Program-made: the position numbers and the translations under genes
Notes under the pieces: model-generated
Told to the model about the DNA's origin: nothing
Databases searched by the model: none
What the model saw: only the letters and a program-made list of their open reading frames with translations
Assembly: GCA_964474635.1 (NCBI GenBank)
Contig: CAYYTT010000005.1
Span: 1-64,000, forward strand
From: CAYUYV01 sp964474635
GTDB taxonomy: Bacteria; Pseudomonadota; Alphaproteobacteria; JAJFIK01
DNA: 64,000 bases
Direction of reading: 5' to 3'
Shown: positions 36,084 through 45,800 of the stretch, one piece after another
Numbering within the stretch: the stretch's first letter is position 1
Layout: each line of letters starts with the position of its first letter

Positions 36084-37526
36084 ATGCAAGGGCACCACGC
36101 TGCAGCGACACCGGGACAGCCGGCCCAGCCCGTGAAGCTGGTGCCGCCCCATCTTGCCCATGGGTCCCATGGACATCGGCTCGCCGAGTTCACCTTGTTC
36201 CTGATGATGATCTATCTGTTCCAATTCTTCACGCCGGAGATCGAACAGATTGATCTTGAAGCGGCCGAATTTGCCGTTGAGGCGGCGCAGTCCAATACCT
36301 TCAACCAGATTTTCTGGCTGGCCATGTCGGGTCTGCTCAGTCTGCTGATTTTGCGCCAGCCCAGCCGCTTTTTTCAAATGATCCTCGGCTATTTGCCGCT
36401 GCTTGTTCTGCTTGCCCATGTGATCGCGAGTTCAAGCTGGGCGGTCGCGCCGGGGATCAGTTTTCGCCGGGCCGCCCTGGCCCTGATCATCGTCTACAGT
36501 TTCGTCGTCGTTGCGATCTATGTGCGCAGTCCGCGCCGGATTTTCTTCATTGTCTATGCCGCGTTCTGGGTCCTGCTCGCACAGTCCATCGTGGCCGCGG
36601 CCTTGCCGTCGTCCTACACGGATCTCAACGAGTTTCGCGGCTTTCAGAACCACAAGAACACCATGGGTGCCTTGTGCGGCTACGCCATCATCACCGGGAT
36701 TTTCATTCACCGGCACCTGCCCAGCAGCCTCCTTCAGGTGCTCAATGTGGGCTTCGTGGCGGCATTCGGAGCCCTGTTGTTCCTGGCCCAGTCCAAAACC
36801 GCGCAGCAGGAAGTCATCCTCGTTCCGGTCCTGGCGCTGATCGCCTACACCCTGTCGCGGTTCTTGAAGGTCTCCGTGGGCACGGTCCTCCTCGCCATCG
36901 TCGTCGGGATCGTGTTCGTGTTCTGGATCACGGTCACCGGCTTTGGCATTGACCAGGACGATGTGCTCGCCCTCGTCACGGCGGACGTGACCTTCACCCA
37001 GCGGACGATTATTTGGGAATATGTGTGGGACAAAGCCAGCGAGCGCTGGCTTCTGGGCTATGGCCACCAGTCCTTCTGGGCCATTGGCCTCATGTCCGTG
37101 AACCTCACCGCGCCTGTGGAATTTGTTCGGGGACTGAACCAAGCCCACAACGGCTTTCTGGATGTGTGGCTCATGCTTGGGTTGGTGGGCATCATTTTGT
37201 TCGTGCCGATCTTTGGCAGTTTCGATCGCGCTCTGCGGATCGCGCGGGACAGCCATCCCCAGACCCACAACATCGCGTGGGGCCTGATGATCTACGCGCT
37301 CATCCATAATCTCACCGAAAGCACGATTTTGCAGGGCCAGAACGTGCCTTGGGCGATCATGGTGTTGGTGTTCGTGGCCGCCGCGCGGGCCCGGCGCGAT
37401 CATGATCGGGTCGAGGAGGCCATGCGCTTTGCGGTGCCACTGCCCATGGCCGGCCCGGCCCCGGGCGGGGCATCGCCGCCTGACAGCGAGCCGCGCGGGC
37501 CCGCGCCCTCGGTTGCCAGGGCATGA
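36084..37526 (+). CDS. O-antigen ligase/Wzy-type polysaccharide polymerase
   Basis: 480 residues with about ten to twelve hydrophobic helices and a large periplasmic loop before the last third. The loop ends in the Wzy_C-like segment LGYGHQSFW...LNQAHNGFLDVWLMLGLVG, where the histidine in AHNG is characteristic of the O-antigen ligase/polymerase family. It polymerises or ligates lipid-linked oligosaccharide at the periplasmic face of the inner membrane. The C-terminal ~30 residues are a proline-rich tail. The start follows CGGAGGCC; it lies 116 bp after the wzc-like gene. Confidence 0.85.
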   Translation: MQGHHAAATPGQPAQPVKLVPPHLAHGSHGHRLAEFTLFLMMIYLFQFFTPEIEQIDLEAAEFAVEAAQSNTFNQIFWLAMSGLLSLLILRQPSRFFQMILGYLPLLVLLAHVIASSSWAVAPGISFRRAALALIIVYSFVVVAIYVRSPRRIFFIVYAAFWVLLAQSIVAAALPSSYTDLNEFRGFQNHKNTMGALCGYAIITGIFIHRHLPSSLLQVLNVGFVAAFGALLFLAQSKTAQQEVILVPVLALIAYTLSRFLKVSVGTVLLAIVVGIVFVFWITVTGFGIDQDDVLALVTADVTFTQRTIIWEYVWDKASERWLLGYGHQSFWAIGLMSVNLTAPVEFVRGLNQAHNGFLDVWLMLGLVGIILFVPIFGSFDRALRIARDSHPQTHNIAWGLMIYALIHNLTESTILQGQNVPWAIMVLVFVAAARARRDHDRVEEAMRFAVPLPMAGPAPGGASPPDSEPRGPAPSVARA

Positions 37527-37793
37527 CGACACGCCCCTTGCGGCAGGCGAAACGAGGGTCTCACGGCACCCCAACCACTTGCCCCCTTGGAGGATAAGGA
37601 CCAGCGCGCTACACACAGGACGCGAGGGCGTGGCATGAAGGTGCGCGCAAGGGCGGACGTGTCCCGAATCACGGGCAAGAATGCTGGGCCTGACACAGAC
37701 ATCATCGGCGAGCCGATCCCAGGCGTTGCGCCGGCCAACGGTTCGCGCAGTCGGGCCTGGCCCCCGAATTCCAAGGCGAAGGCGAAGAGACCT

Positions 37794-38387
37794 ATGACAG
37801 CGGCGTTTTCACGGAAAATTTTCGGCCTGTGCTGTGTCGCGTTTATCGCGGCCTTCGTTCAGACCGCCTGTAGCAAGCAACAGTCCGTCATCCCGGAATC
37901 CCAGATCCCGGCCTCGATCCCCTCGACCGGCGAAGCCTACCGGCTTGGCCCCCGGGATAAGCTGCGTGTTGTGGTCTTCGGGGAAGGCGACTTGTCCGGG
38001 TCCTACGAAGTCGATGCGACGGGCAGCATTGCCCTGCCGCTCGTCGGCGCGGTGCCCGTCGCGATGCTCACGGTGCGTGAGGCCGAAGCCCGCGTGCGTG
38101 ACGCCGTGAACGAATTCCTGGTGCAGCCGCGCGTGAGTATCGAAATCGAGGAAAACCGGCCGTTCTACATCTACGGCGAGGTCCAGCGCGGCGGTGAGTT
38201 CCCCTTCGTTGCGAATATGCACGCCCTGAATGCCATCAGCATGGCTGGCGGCTTCACCCCGCGCGCCAACAAGGACGTGATCTTCCTCACACGCGCGGGC
38301 GCGGATGATGAAGTCGCCGTTCCGGCAACGTCCCAGACCAAAATCCTGCCCGGTGACATCCTCCGGATTGGTGAGCGGCGCTTCTAG
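37794..38387 (+). CDS. Wza-type polysaccharide export lipoprotein
   Basis: 197 residues. The signal segment KIFGLCCVAFIAAFVQTAC ends in a plausible lipobox cysteine, giving an outer-membrane lipoprotein. The Poly_export domain follows: YRLGPRDKLRVVVFGEGDLSGSYEVDATGSIALPLVG, then VREAEARVRDAV, and a SLBB domain (FYIYGEVQRGGEFPF...NAISMAGGFTPRANK). It is shorter than E. coli Wza (~380), lacking the second SLBB and the C-terminal membrane helix, as in many alphaproteobacterial export proteins. ATG 37794 is chosen because it places the signal at the N-terminus. Last gene of the cluster, closed by the terminator at its stop codon. Confidence 0.87.
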   Translation: MTAAFSRKIFGLCCVAFIAAFVQTACSKQQSVIPESQIPASIPSTGEAYRLGPRDKLRVVVFGEGDLSGSYEVDATGSIALPLVGAVPVAMLTVREAEARVRDAVNEFLVQPRVSIEIEENRPFYIYGEVQRGGEFPFVANMHALNAISMAGGFTPRANKDVIFLTRAGADDEVAVPATSQTKILPGDILRIGERRF

Positions 38388-38441
38388 AACCGTTTCCCGT
38401 TCAAACGGACCCGGCTCTTTTTCTGTTTCGCTCGCGCGCCC
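38388..38441 (+). terminator. Terminator-like repeat element, copy 2
   Basis: Directly after the Wza stop codon: AGAACCG pairs (one mismatch) with CGGCTCT, inner palindrome CCGTTCAAACGG, followed by TTTTTCTGTTT. Shared with copy 1 at 10578-10622: 24 identical bp (38398-38421) and another 15 identical bp (38427-38441). Confidence 0.7.
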
Positions 38442-38848
38442 CCAAATCGGCCCTTTTGGGGCGCTCCGCGAGGGTGGCGCAGGGGCGCCGGGCCGTGGTC
38501 ACGGCCCCTTGTTCGTGACCCAACGTGATCGAAAAGTGCTTCAAGCGCGGGAACGATCAATCAGCACACTGCTCAAGGCCGTGACATGACCTTGCGCGAC
38601 ACGGAATGAAGTGTCGCTATTCAAGCTTCGACGTGATCCACACTCTGTGCCCGTCGGCATGGATCGGCTCAACGCAGGTGGGCGTTCGTTTGATCCCACG
38701 CCGGTATGACGGGGCATGTTGGGCCCGGGCGCGCCTGGCAAAGTGGGCGGCGGGTGCCGGACTTTGAGCATCTCCCGGCGCGTCCGCTTACCGGTATGGC
38801 GATCACGTCTGCCCGCGGATGGTGCGGGCAGATTTCACCGCGCCGTTG
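38442..38848. other. Intergenic region after the polysaccharide cluster
   Basis: 407 bp without a convincing gene. It contains GC-rich inverted repeats (GGCCGTGGTCACGGCC near 38493) and, at 38551-38584, a ~33-bp stretch about 80% identical to 42098-42130, both lying downstream of envelope genes. This may be a decayed intergenic repeat. Confidence 0.45.
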
Positions 38849-41032
38849 TCACGGGCACCCGCAATTGAACGACTCGATGTAATTATCATCTCCGCACAGA
38901 CGTTTCACGCGGTCTTCGCGAGAGGCGCAGCAACTGGCAATGCTGCTGTTGCATGTCACCAGAATGCTGTCGCTGCGCGCGCCAAAGGCGGGACGTTCAC
39001 CGCAGGCATATGTGTAGACGATTTTTTCGCAACGATCCCGGGGCGGACGGGTTGCTGCTGTGGGGATGGAGGGGCGTGCGGGCTCGCGCAGACTGGGGGC
39101 CTGGGACACGCTGGGCCTGGGCGCGGCGCCGGCACGCGGCGGAATGCTGGCACCCGGCGCGATACTGGCCGGCGCGCGGTCCATGGTCTGCGCACGGCGC
39201 GGCTGGGGCGGCGGCACTTGCTGCGGCGTCGAAGCGCCCCGGTCACTGCCTTCCGACAACAATCGCTCGATCGTTGCGGCGGCTTCGTCCGGTCCGGCGA
39301 GGCGGCCGCTCCCGGCCGGGGGAACGGCGACTTCGGCCGGCCGGCGCGACGGCGGCGGAGTGGTCGCCGGCACGAAGGGGGACCGGCTAACGGCGCCCGG
39401 ATCGCGCGTGGTGCCGCGGACCGGTGCAGCACGATAGGCGGCATAGGGCTGAACCGGTTCCGCGCGGCCCGGCGCCGGCAGGGGGCGCGGCACCGATCCG
39501 TAAGAAAATGCGCCTGCTTCCGGAATGGGTGCCGAAAGAGGGGAACGGCTGGCGGACCGCAGCGGATCGCTTGGCGCGGCATAGCGGGGCGCCGGCGCGC
39601 TGGGCTGACGGTAGGAGGGTTCCGGTTCGTAAGTCGGCGGCGAGGGGGCCCGCGCGGTCGGCGGGGCCGCGGCCGCGCTGCGTGACATCGCAGGTCCGGA
39701 AGAGGGAGCGGGCTGCGGCCGGGGCTCGCGCCGTTGCTGGGGATCAAGGGACAAGGGTGCACCGGAGGACGGAGCGCCCGCGGGGGCCGGGTCGTCCGGT
39801 GTCCAACTTGACCAGCGATCATCGTCTTGGCGCGCGGGCAGGGTTGGCCGCACGGGATCTGGGGCACCGCGCGTCACCGGCGCCGGTTCCATTCTTGACG
39901 GGCTGGAAGGGGCCGGCTGCGCGGAGGCGTATCGGCCTGTCCGGTCCGGTGCCGCCAGGGGACGGGGCGGCGAGGCGGCATCATCCTCAAAACTTGGGGG
40001 CGGCGGTGCCGTCGGGGCCGGCGCGGGCCGCTGGGCGGGGGCCGACTGTTCCGCAAGCGCGCGTTTGGCGGGCGGCGGATTGATGGGGACGGTGCTGCGG
40101 TCCGACGGGCTCTCTCCACCCGGCCGTGCAGGCGCCAAGGATCGGGGAACCCCTGATTGGCGAGCAGTGGACTCGGCGGTCGCGCTTGGCTGGCGCCCAC
40201 GGGCAGGGCCCGTGCGATCCGGCGGCGCGATGCGCATGGTGACGCTTGGCGCATCGCCCATCGTTGCCTCGCCCGCCGGTGTGATGGACCGCGGCGCGTC
40301 CGTTGGCGCATCGACGCCTGGCTGGCGCGCCCCGGGGGGTTCAAACCGGGCGGTCACCGTATCGTCCTCGGGCGCGGGACCCGGCTCGATGGGCTGCGGC
40401 GTGCGCACCCCGGAGCGTGCTGGGGCGCCCGGCCCGGCGTCCGCCATGTCCGTCTCCGGCGCGGTGCTTGCGCTTTGGGCCGCCGGCGCGGCCGGCTCCA
40501 CCGTCCAGCTCAACCGCTGCACATCGCCGAAAAGGCGCAAGTCCACATGGATTTGGATGGTTTTATTGCTCGGCACGGACTCGCGGCCCAAGGGCTGCTC
40601 CGAGCCCGGAAAGGGCTGCTCGAGGAGGACCGCGCCGGCCTCGTCCGTGACGGTGACCTTGATGGGGCCGCCCGGATCGAAGGCGGATAACCCGACCCGC
40701 GGCACGGCGCGCAGGGCAGGATACACCCGTCCCTCGGGCGTGGTCACAGTGGCGAAAAACAGCAAGGATCGGGCATCGAGTTTGGGCGTGACCGTCCAGA
40801 CCCATGGCGCCAGACCCGGGCGCGCGGCGCCCGGCATGGCATTGAGCGTGCGCGGCGGCAAAATGCCGTCGCTGGCCATCCCCTGCCGTGCAGCGGTGAC
40901 CGTGAGACCGGCAACCAGGAGCGCAAGGCCCATGGCGAAAAAACCGGCCAGACCCGCGCGCGGGCCCGCACGCCCATATGCGTTTTTGTGCGCCGCCGTC
41001 CCCCGACGCCCGAAAACTCCACCCCTGACCAT
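38849..41032 (-). CDS. Membrane-anchored proline-rich protein with an eight-cysteine C-terminal domain
   Basis: 727 residues. One hydrophobic helix near the N-terminus (AGLAGFFAMGLALLVAGLTV), then a ~130-residue folded-looking domain (PWVWTVTPKLDARSLLFFATVTTPEGRVYPAL... up to RLFGDVQRLSWTVEP). About 450 residues of proline/alanine/serine-rich disordered sequence follow. The last ~60 residues contain eight cysteines (RCEK, YACG, VTCN, SCCAS, RLCGD, FNCGCP) and look disulfide-bonded. Probably periplasmic or surface-exposed. ATG 41032 lies 6 nt after GGAG. The gene lies between the polysaccharide cluster and a beta-barrel gene; no family recognised. Confidence 0.6.
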   Translation of the reverse strand: MVRGGVFGRRGTAAHKNAYGRAGPRAGLAGFFAMGLALLVAGLTVTAARQGMASDGILPPRTLNAMPGAARPGLAPWVWTVTPKLDARSLLFFATVTTPEGRVYPALRAVPRVGLSAFDPGGPIKVTVTDEAGAVLLEQPFPGSEQPLGRESVPSNKTIQIHVDLRLFGDVQRLSWTVEPAAPAAQSASTAPETDMADAGPGAPARSGVRTPQPIEPGPAPEDDTVTARFEPPGARQPGVDAPTDAPRSITPAGEATMGDAPSVTMRIAPPDRTGPARGRQPSATAESTARQSGVPRSLAPARPGGESPSDRSTVPINPPPAKRALAEQSAPAQRPAPAPTAPPPPSFEDDAASPPRPLAAPDRTGRYASAQPAPSSPSRMEPAPVTRGAPDPVRPTLPARQDDDRWSSWTPDDPAPAGAPSSGAPLSLDPQQRREPRPQPAPSSGPAMSRSAAAAPPTARAPSPPTYEPEPSYRQPSAPAPRYAAPSDPLRSASRSPLSAPIPEAGAFSYGSVPRPLPAPGRAEPVQPYAAYRAAPVRGTTRDPGAVSRSPFVPATTPPPSRRPAEVAVPPAGSGRLAGPDEAAATIERLLSEGSDRGASTPQQVPPPQPRRAQTMDRAPASIAPGASIPPRAGAAPRPSVSQAPSLREPARPSIPTAATRPPRDRCEKIVYTYACGERPAFGARSDSILVTCNSSIASCCASREDRVKRLCGDDNYIESFNCGCP

Positions 41033-41220
41033 TCCGATCTCCAAAGCTGCGCCAGGGGTAATCCTGGCGCGCGCGACCCTCCACCTACAATGCCCTTCAA
41101 GGCTCTACGGTGATTTTAGCCTGAAATTAAGTCGAGGGGACTTAAACGTCACATTCGGGCGGTGCGCCGGAGGGCCCTGCGGGGGTGCAGGGCGGGCGGT
41201 GCGGGATCTGGCGAGGGCCC
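41033..41220. promoter_or_regulatory. Divergent promoter region
   Basis: The 188 bp between two divergent envelope genes is AT-richer at its centre (TTTTAGCCTGAAATTAAGTC, ~41112-41131), and GTCGAGGGGACTTAAAC lies beside it. The position makes it a shared promoter region; no exact -35/-10 pair is claimed. Confidence 0.35.
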
Positions 41221-42069
41221 ATGGGGTTGGCAATCCGACGGGTGAGCCGCGTTCTCCTTGGCGCGGTGTTGGCAACATTTGCGTGGTTTTGTCCCGGTCA
41301 GGGCCTGTGCCTGGACGTGGATGTGGCCGGCGCGAGGGCGCTGGGTTCGCCCAGCTTGTCGGAGACGCCGGATCGGCGCTTTTCGGTGACCAAGACCATC
41401 CGCTTTGACACCGAGCACATCTTCAGGGGCATTCAGACCGCCGAAATCAGCCTCCAACCAGAGGTTCTCATGTCCTATGGGAATTTCTATGCCGGTTTTC
41501 GCGGCAACATGCCAATGATCGTGGACGAAACCCGCTATGACCGGCAGATCGAGGCCTTTGCGGGCGTTCTCGCTTCGGTCAGCCATTGGCTGACTGCCGA
41601 TATTGGTGTGCGCAAGATCACGGTCCCCATCGCCGCGCCCCGTCCCGGGGCGACACCGGCGATTCGAACGACACCGGCCGCCTTGCGCGAGTCCGGCTTG
41701 GCCATGGAACCTTTTGTGCGCCTGATCCGCTTTGGGACAGTCCAACCCAGTGTGGCGATCTTTCGCAATATTGACGAAAACGTGACCACCGTCGAAGGGG
41801 AGCTGTCCCACAGCCGCTCATTGAGGGGGCATCTCCAGGCCGCCTTGAGCGGCCGGGCAGGCCAGGTGGTGGGTGAGCCGACGGTTGGCTCTTACGCCTA
41901 TTACAGTCTCGGCCTCGACCTGGCGCACAAAATCATGGACCGGGCCGTTTTGGTGGCGGGAACCCGGTGGTCCGGCGCCTCCAGCGATTTCCTGTTTGCC
42001 GATGCCGAGCGTGGCCGGTTCAAGAACACATCCGTCCGCTGGAGCGTGGCTCTTAGAACGCGCTTTTAA
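41221..42069 (+). CDS. Outer-membrane beta-barrel protein, TorF/TIGR02001-like
   Basis: 282 residues. Signal peptide (RVLLGAVLATFAWFCPGQG), then alternating strands of the kind seen in outer-membrane barrels, beginning RFDTEHIFRGIQTAEISLQPEVLMSYGNFYAGFRGNMP, which resembles the start of TorF-type putative porins (the FRG...gfYaG pattern). The protein ends in RTRF with a terminal phenylalanine, the BAM recognition signature. ATG 41221 follows GCGAGGG; a GTG at 41185 is less likely. Substrate unknown; it could serve the neighbouring polysaccharide or the cysteine-rich protein, but nothing proves it. Confidence 0.6.
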   Translation: MGLAIRRVSRVLLGAVLATFAWFCPGQGLCLDVDVAGARALGSPSLSETPDRRFSVTKTIRFDTEHIFRGIQTAEISLQPEVLMSYGNFYAGFRGNMPMIVDETRYDRQIEAFAGVLASVSHWLTADIGVRKITVPIAAPRPGATPAIRTTPAALRESGLAMEPFVRLIRFGTVQPSVAIFRNIDENVTTVEGELSHSRSLRGHLQAALSGRAGQVVGEPTVGSYAYYSLGLDLAHKIMDRAVLVAGTRWSGASSDFLFADAERGRFKNTSVRWSVALRTRF

Positions 42070-42116
42070 GGGGCGAACGCGCTTTTGGAGCGGCGGGCGA
42101 TTAATCGGCACCGCGC

Positions 42117-42671
42117 TCAAGGCCGCGACGGCGACCGCGGCCCGGCGCCGCTGCGCCGCGCACGGCGTTTTTCGGCACGTTTCAGGTGGGGCAGGGCGAA
42201 GAGATAAAGCCCCGTCGCCCACATGACGAACAGCACAACGCCGGTCGGCAGGAACACGTAAAGCTTGGTCCAGTCGGCGAAGAACGAGCCGTCATGGATC
42301 GCTTCGATGATGTCGGAGCGTCGGTAGGCGACCTGAAGCACTTCGGCTGTGTGCGTATCCACCTGCACTTCCCAATTGCTGGCCGAGACGAATTTCACCA
42401 TGCCCTTGCCGGGTTTTACGTCGACCCGGGAAAGGTCCGCCCAGGTGGTGATGCCGGCCTGCTCCACGGATCGCGAGGCCGCAAACAGGTCCTCAAAGCT
42501 CGCCAAGGGGACCGCCTGGCGCTCTATCCCGGCGGCGCTTGGCGGCTGGATCCAGGCGATATCTTTTTTCAGCATCAGGAGAATGCCCGCGCCGATCATG
42601 ACAACGAGCGGGACCGCCAGCACAAGAGACGCCCAGTGATGGATCTGGCGCAGCAGCACGCGCAGTTTCAT
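42117..42671 (-). CDS. PepSY-associated transmembrane protein
   Basis: 184 residues. An N-terminal helix follows a basic start (LLRQIHHWASLVLAVPLVVMIGAGILLML), with the IHHW histidines typical of PepSY_TM proteins; a periplasmic PepSY-like domain spans ~45-135 (VDVKPGKGMVKFVSASNWEVQVDTHTAEVLQV), then HDGSFFADWTKLYVFLPTGVVLFVMWATGLYLF. Such proteins are linked to iron reduction or siderophore handling next to TonB receptors, although no receptor adjoins here. ATG 42671 is 8 nt after GAGGTGA; a GTG at 42683 would sit inside that ribosome site. Confidence 0.8.
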   Translation of the reverse strand: MKLRVLLRQIHHWASLVLAVPLVVMIGAGILLMLKKDIAWIQPPSAAGIERQAVPLASFEDLFAASRSVEQAGITTWADLSRVDVKPGKGMVKFVSASNWEVQVDTHTAEVLQVAYRRSDIIEAIHDGSFFADWTKLYVFLPTGVVLFVMWATGLYLFALPHLKRAEKRRARRSGAGPRSPSRP

Positions 42672-42802
42672 GGTCGCTGTCACCTCGTCTTGGGTGCGTG
42701 GATGCCAACTTCAGGCGGTTCCACGAAGAAGCCGGACCCCGCCAAGGGCCCGGCTCCACACGGATCGAAAGATCCGCCGTTGTGACGTTAAACGGTCCGT
42801 TT

Positions 42803-45800
42803 TTAAAGGTCCGTGACCGCCGGCGGCACCGGGCTGCCGGGGACCCAGGGACCGCCCGCCTCGATCAGAGCCGCTTCGAAGTCCGGGATCGCGTCGGTCT
42901 TCAGGGTGTTAAGGCGCACACGGATCTCCTCGAACTCTTCTTCCGCGTACCCTATGACCTTCAGGTGCATCTTGGTCGGACCGTAGGTCGAGTAGACCGT
43001 CCCGATGGTGACGGCCGAGAGCCGGTCGCGCACCGTCTCCCGCTTCAACTCACCGATCGTGTCCTTGGACTGCTTGCCGTCGAGGGCTTCTTCAAGGGCA
43101 AAGAGCTCATCGCGCATGACCTTCCAGCGGGCCTCGAGGGAATCGAGACCGCTGCGGGACTGACCGATGGCGCCCTTGAGCATGTCCATATGATCGTTGA
43201 GGGACGAAATCGTCCGGCTCGCCGCCGTGACCGAGCGTTGCAGACGGGCCAGGCGTTCCCAGAACGCCGTCACCGCCTCGGGCGCCGCGCCGTCGAGCGT
43301 GCCCTCGCGCATGCGCACGACCTCAAAGCTCTTGGGGCCGACGAGTTCCATGGTTTCGCCGCGCACCCGCATGGACAGGCTCACCGTGTAGGTGCCGGGA
43401 GGGGCCATGAAGCCGCCGTCCTCGTCATCGCCCGAGCGGCTGCCGGCCGGGCTCTGAAAGGCCGGATAGCTCAGGTCCCACGCGATCCGGTGGAAGCCCT
43501 TGCCCGTGGGGCCCGACAGACGGCGCACCACGTTTCCGTCCGCGTCCCGCACGGTCAACCAGACCTGCGGCGCGCTCTCCCGGCGCTCTTTCTCAAGGCG
43601 CTCAAAGCCGGGGAAGGGCGTGTCCTTGCCGTCCTTGACCAGAGGCTTTTCCGTTTCCTGACGTTCAGCCTCCAGGGTCTTCAGGCCGTCCTTGAGGTAG
43701 TAGGTGAAGACGGCACCGAAGGGCGGGTTGGGCGCAGTGAAGAAGCCGTCACCCTGGTTTGCCTTGGGATCACCGCCCCCCAGGGGCCGCTGCGGGATGT
43801 ACCACCAGGCCTTGCGTCCCGGGAACAACAGCGCGTTTTGCTCCAGGCTTTCGGCACTGACGCTGCGCAGGGGCGAATAGTCGTCGAGGATGAAGAAGCC
43901 CCGCCCGAAGCTGGCGCCGACGAGGTCGTTTTCCCGCCGCTGAATCGCCAAATCCCGGAAGGAAATCGTCGGCACACCGCCGTTCAGCTCAACCCACTTG
44001 GTCCCGCCGTCGACGGAGAAGAAGACGCCGAATTCGGTGGCGGCGAAGAGCAGGTTAGGCTGTTCATGGTCCTGAACGATCCGCCAGACCAGATGACCCT
44101 CCGGCAGCGTCTGCGCCAGCGAGGTCCAGGTCTTGCCCTTGTCGGTGCTCTTGAAGAGATAGGGCTTGTAGTCCCCGTATTTGTGGTTGTCCAAGGCCAC
44201 ATAGACCGTGTCGCGCTCAAACAGATCCGCCTTGATGTCGTTGACGAAGGCGAATTCGGGAACGCCCGGCAGCGCCGTGACCGGGATCGAGGTCCAGCTC
44301 TGCCCGCCATCCTCCGTCATCTGAAGAAGGCCGTCATCCGTGCCCGCATAGAGCAGGTTTTCGTCGACCGCCGATTCTCCAATCGATGTGATGGTGTTGT
44401 ATTTGGACATGGCCAGGATGTCCCAGGGGGCATCCCAGGACCACTTGCGGCCCATGATGGGCAGCTGCAGGCGGTCTTCGTTACGGGTCAGATCGCCCGA
44501 CAGCGCCGTCCAGCTGTCGCCGCGGTCGTCGGACCGCCACAGGCGCTGGGAGGCATGGTAAAGCCGCTTGGGATCGTGGGAGCTGACCACGATGGGGGCA
44601 TCCCAGTTGAACCGTTCCGGTGCGTCGCCGGGGGCCGGCTGGGGCTGAATGTAGACGATCTCACCGGTGGTCCGGTCCACCCGCACCAGGTTCCCCTGCT
44701 GCCATTGGGCGTACATGATGTTCGGGTTGCCCGGTTCCGTGGCGGACTGGTGGCCGTCGCCAAACAGGGTCACGAACCAGTCGGAGTTGCGGATGCCGTT
44801 GATGTTGTCCGTGCGCGACGGACCGCCGTGGCTGTTGTTGTCCTGGGTGCCGCCATAGACGTTGTAGAACGGTGCGGCATCGTCCACGGCAACCTTGTAG
44901 TACTGGGTCACCGGCAAATTGTTGATAAAGCGCCAGCTTTTCTCAAGGTCATAGGTCTCGTAGAGCCCGCCGTCAGACCCGAACAGGATGTAGTCCGGAT
45001 CATCCGGGCGGAACGCGACCGCGTGATCGTCCACATGCTTGCGATTGTTGTTCAGGCGGCGGAAGGTCTTGCCGCCGTCCTCGGACACCTGGCTGTAATT
45101 GCTCACCAGGTAGAGCCGGTCGAAGGCATGGGGGCTGGCATAGATTTCCTGGTAGTAGTGCGGGCCCGTGCCGCCGCCGACGGCGTCGGACATCTTCGTC
45201 CAGGACGCGCCCCGGTCGGCCGAGCGCCACACGCCGCCCTCGCGCCGGTCAAGCTCGATGGCCGCGTATACGACGTCCGGATCGATGGGGGAGATGGCAA
45301 GGCCGATCTTGCCCAGATTGCCGCCCGGCAGTCCGCCTGCCAGTTTCGTCCATGTCTCCCCGCCATCGTCGGACATATGAATGCCGGACTCAGGACCGCC
45401 GCCCATATAGGCCGCGACAGTGCGATGGTGCTGCCAAGTTGCCGCATACAGACGGTCCGGGTCGCGCGGATCCATGACCACATCCGTCACGCCGGTCCAT
45501 TCGCCGGCAGACAGAACGTTCTTCCAGGTTTCGCCGCCATCGGTGGTCTTATAAAGGCCCCGGTCACCGCCCGAAGACCACAGCGGGCCTTGCGATGCGG
45601 CGAAAACCACGTCGGAATTGTCCGGATGCACGATAATCGTGGAGATATGCTCGCTCTTGGCGAGGCCCTTATTCTCCCAGGTCTTACCGCCGTCGAGGCT
45701 CAGATAGATGCCGTCGCCCCAGGAGATATGCCGGCCGCCCACATTCTCGCCCGTACCGACCCACACCGCATGGGGGTTGGAGGGATCAAGGGCGATGGAG

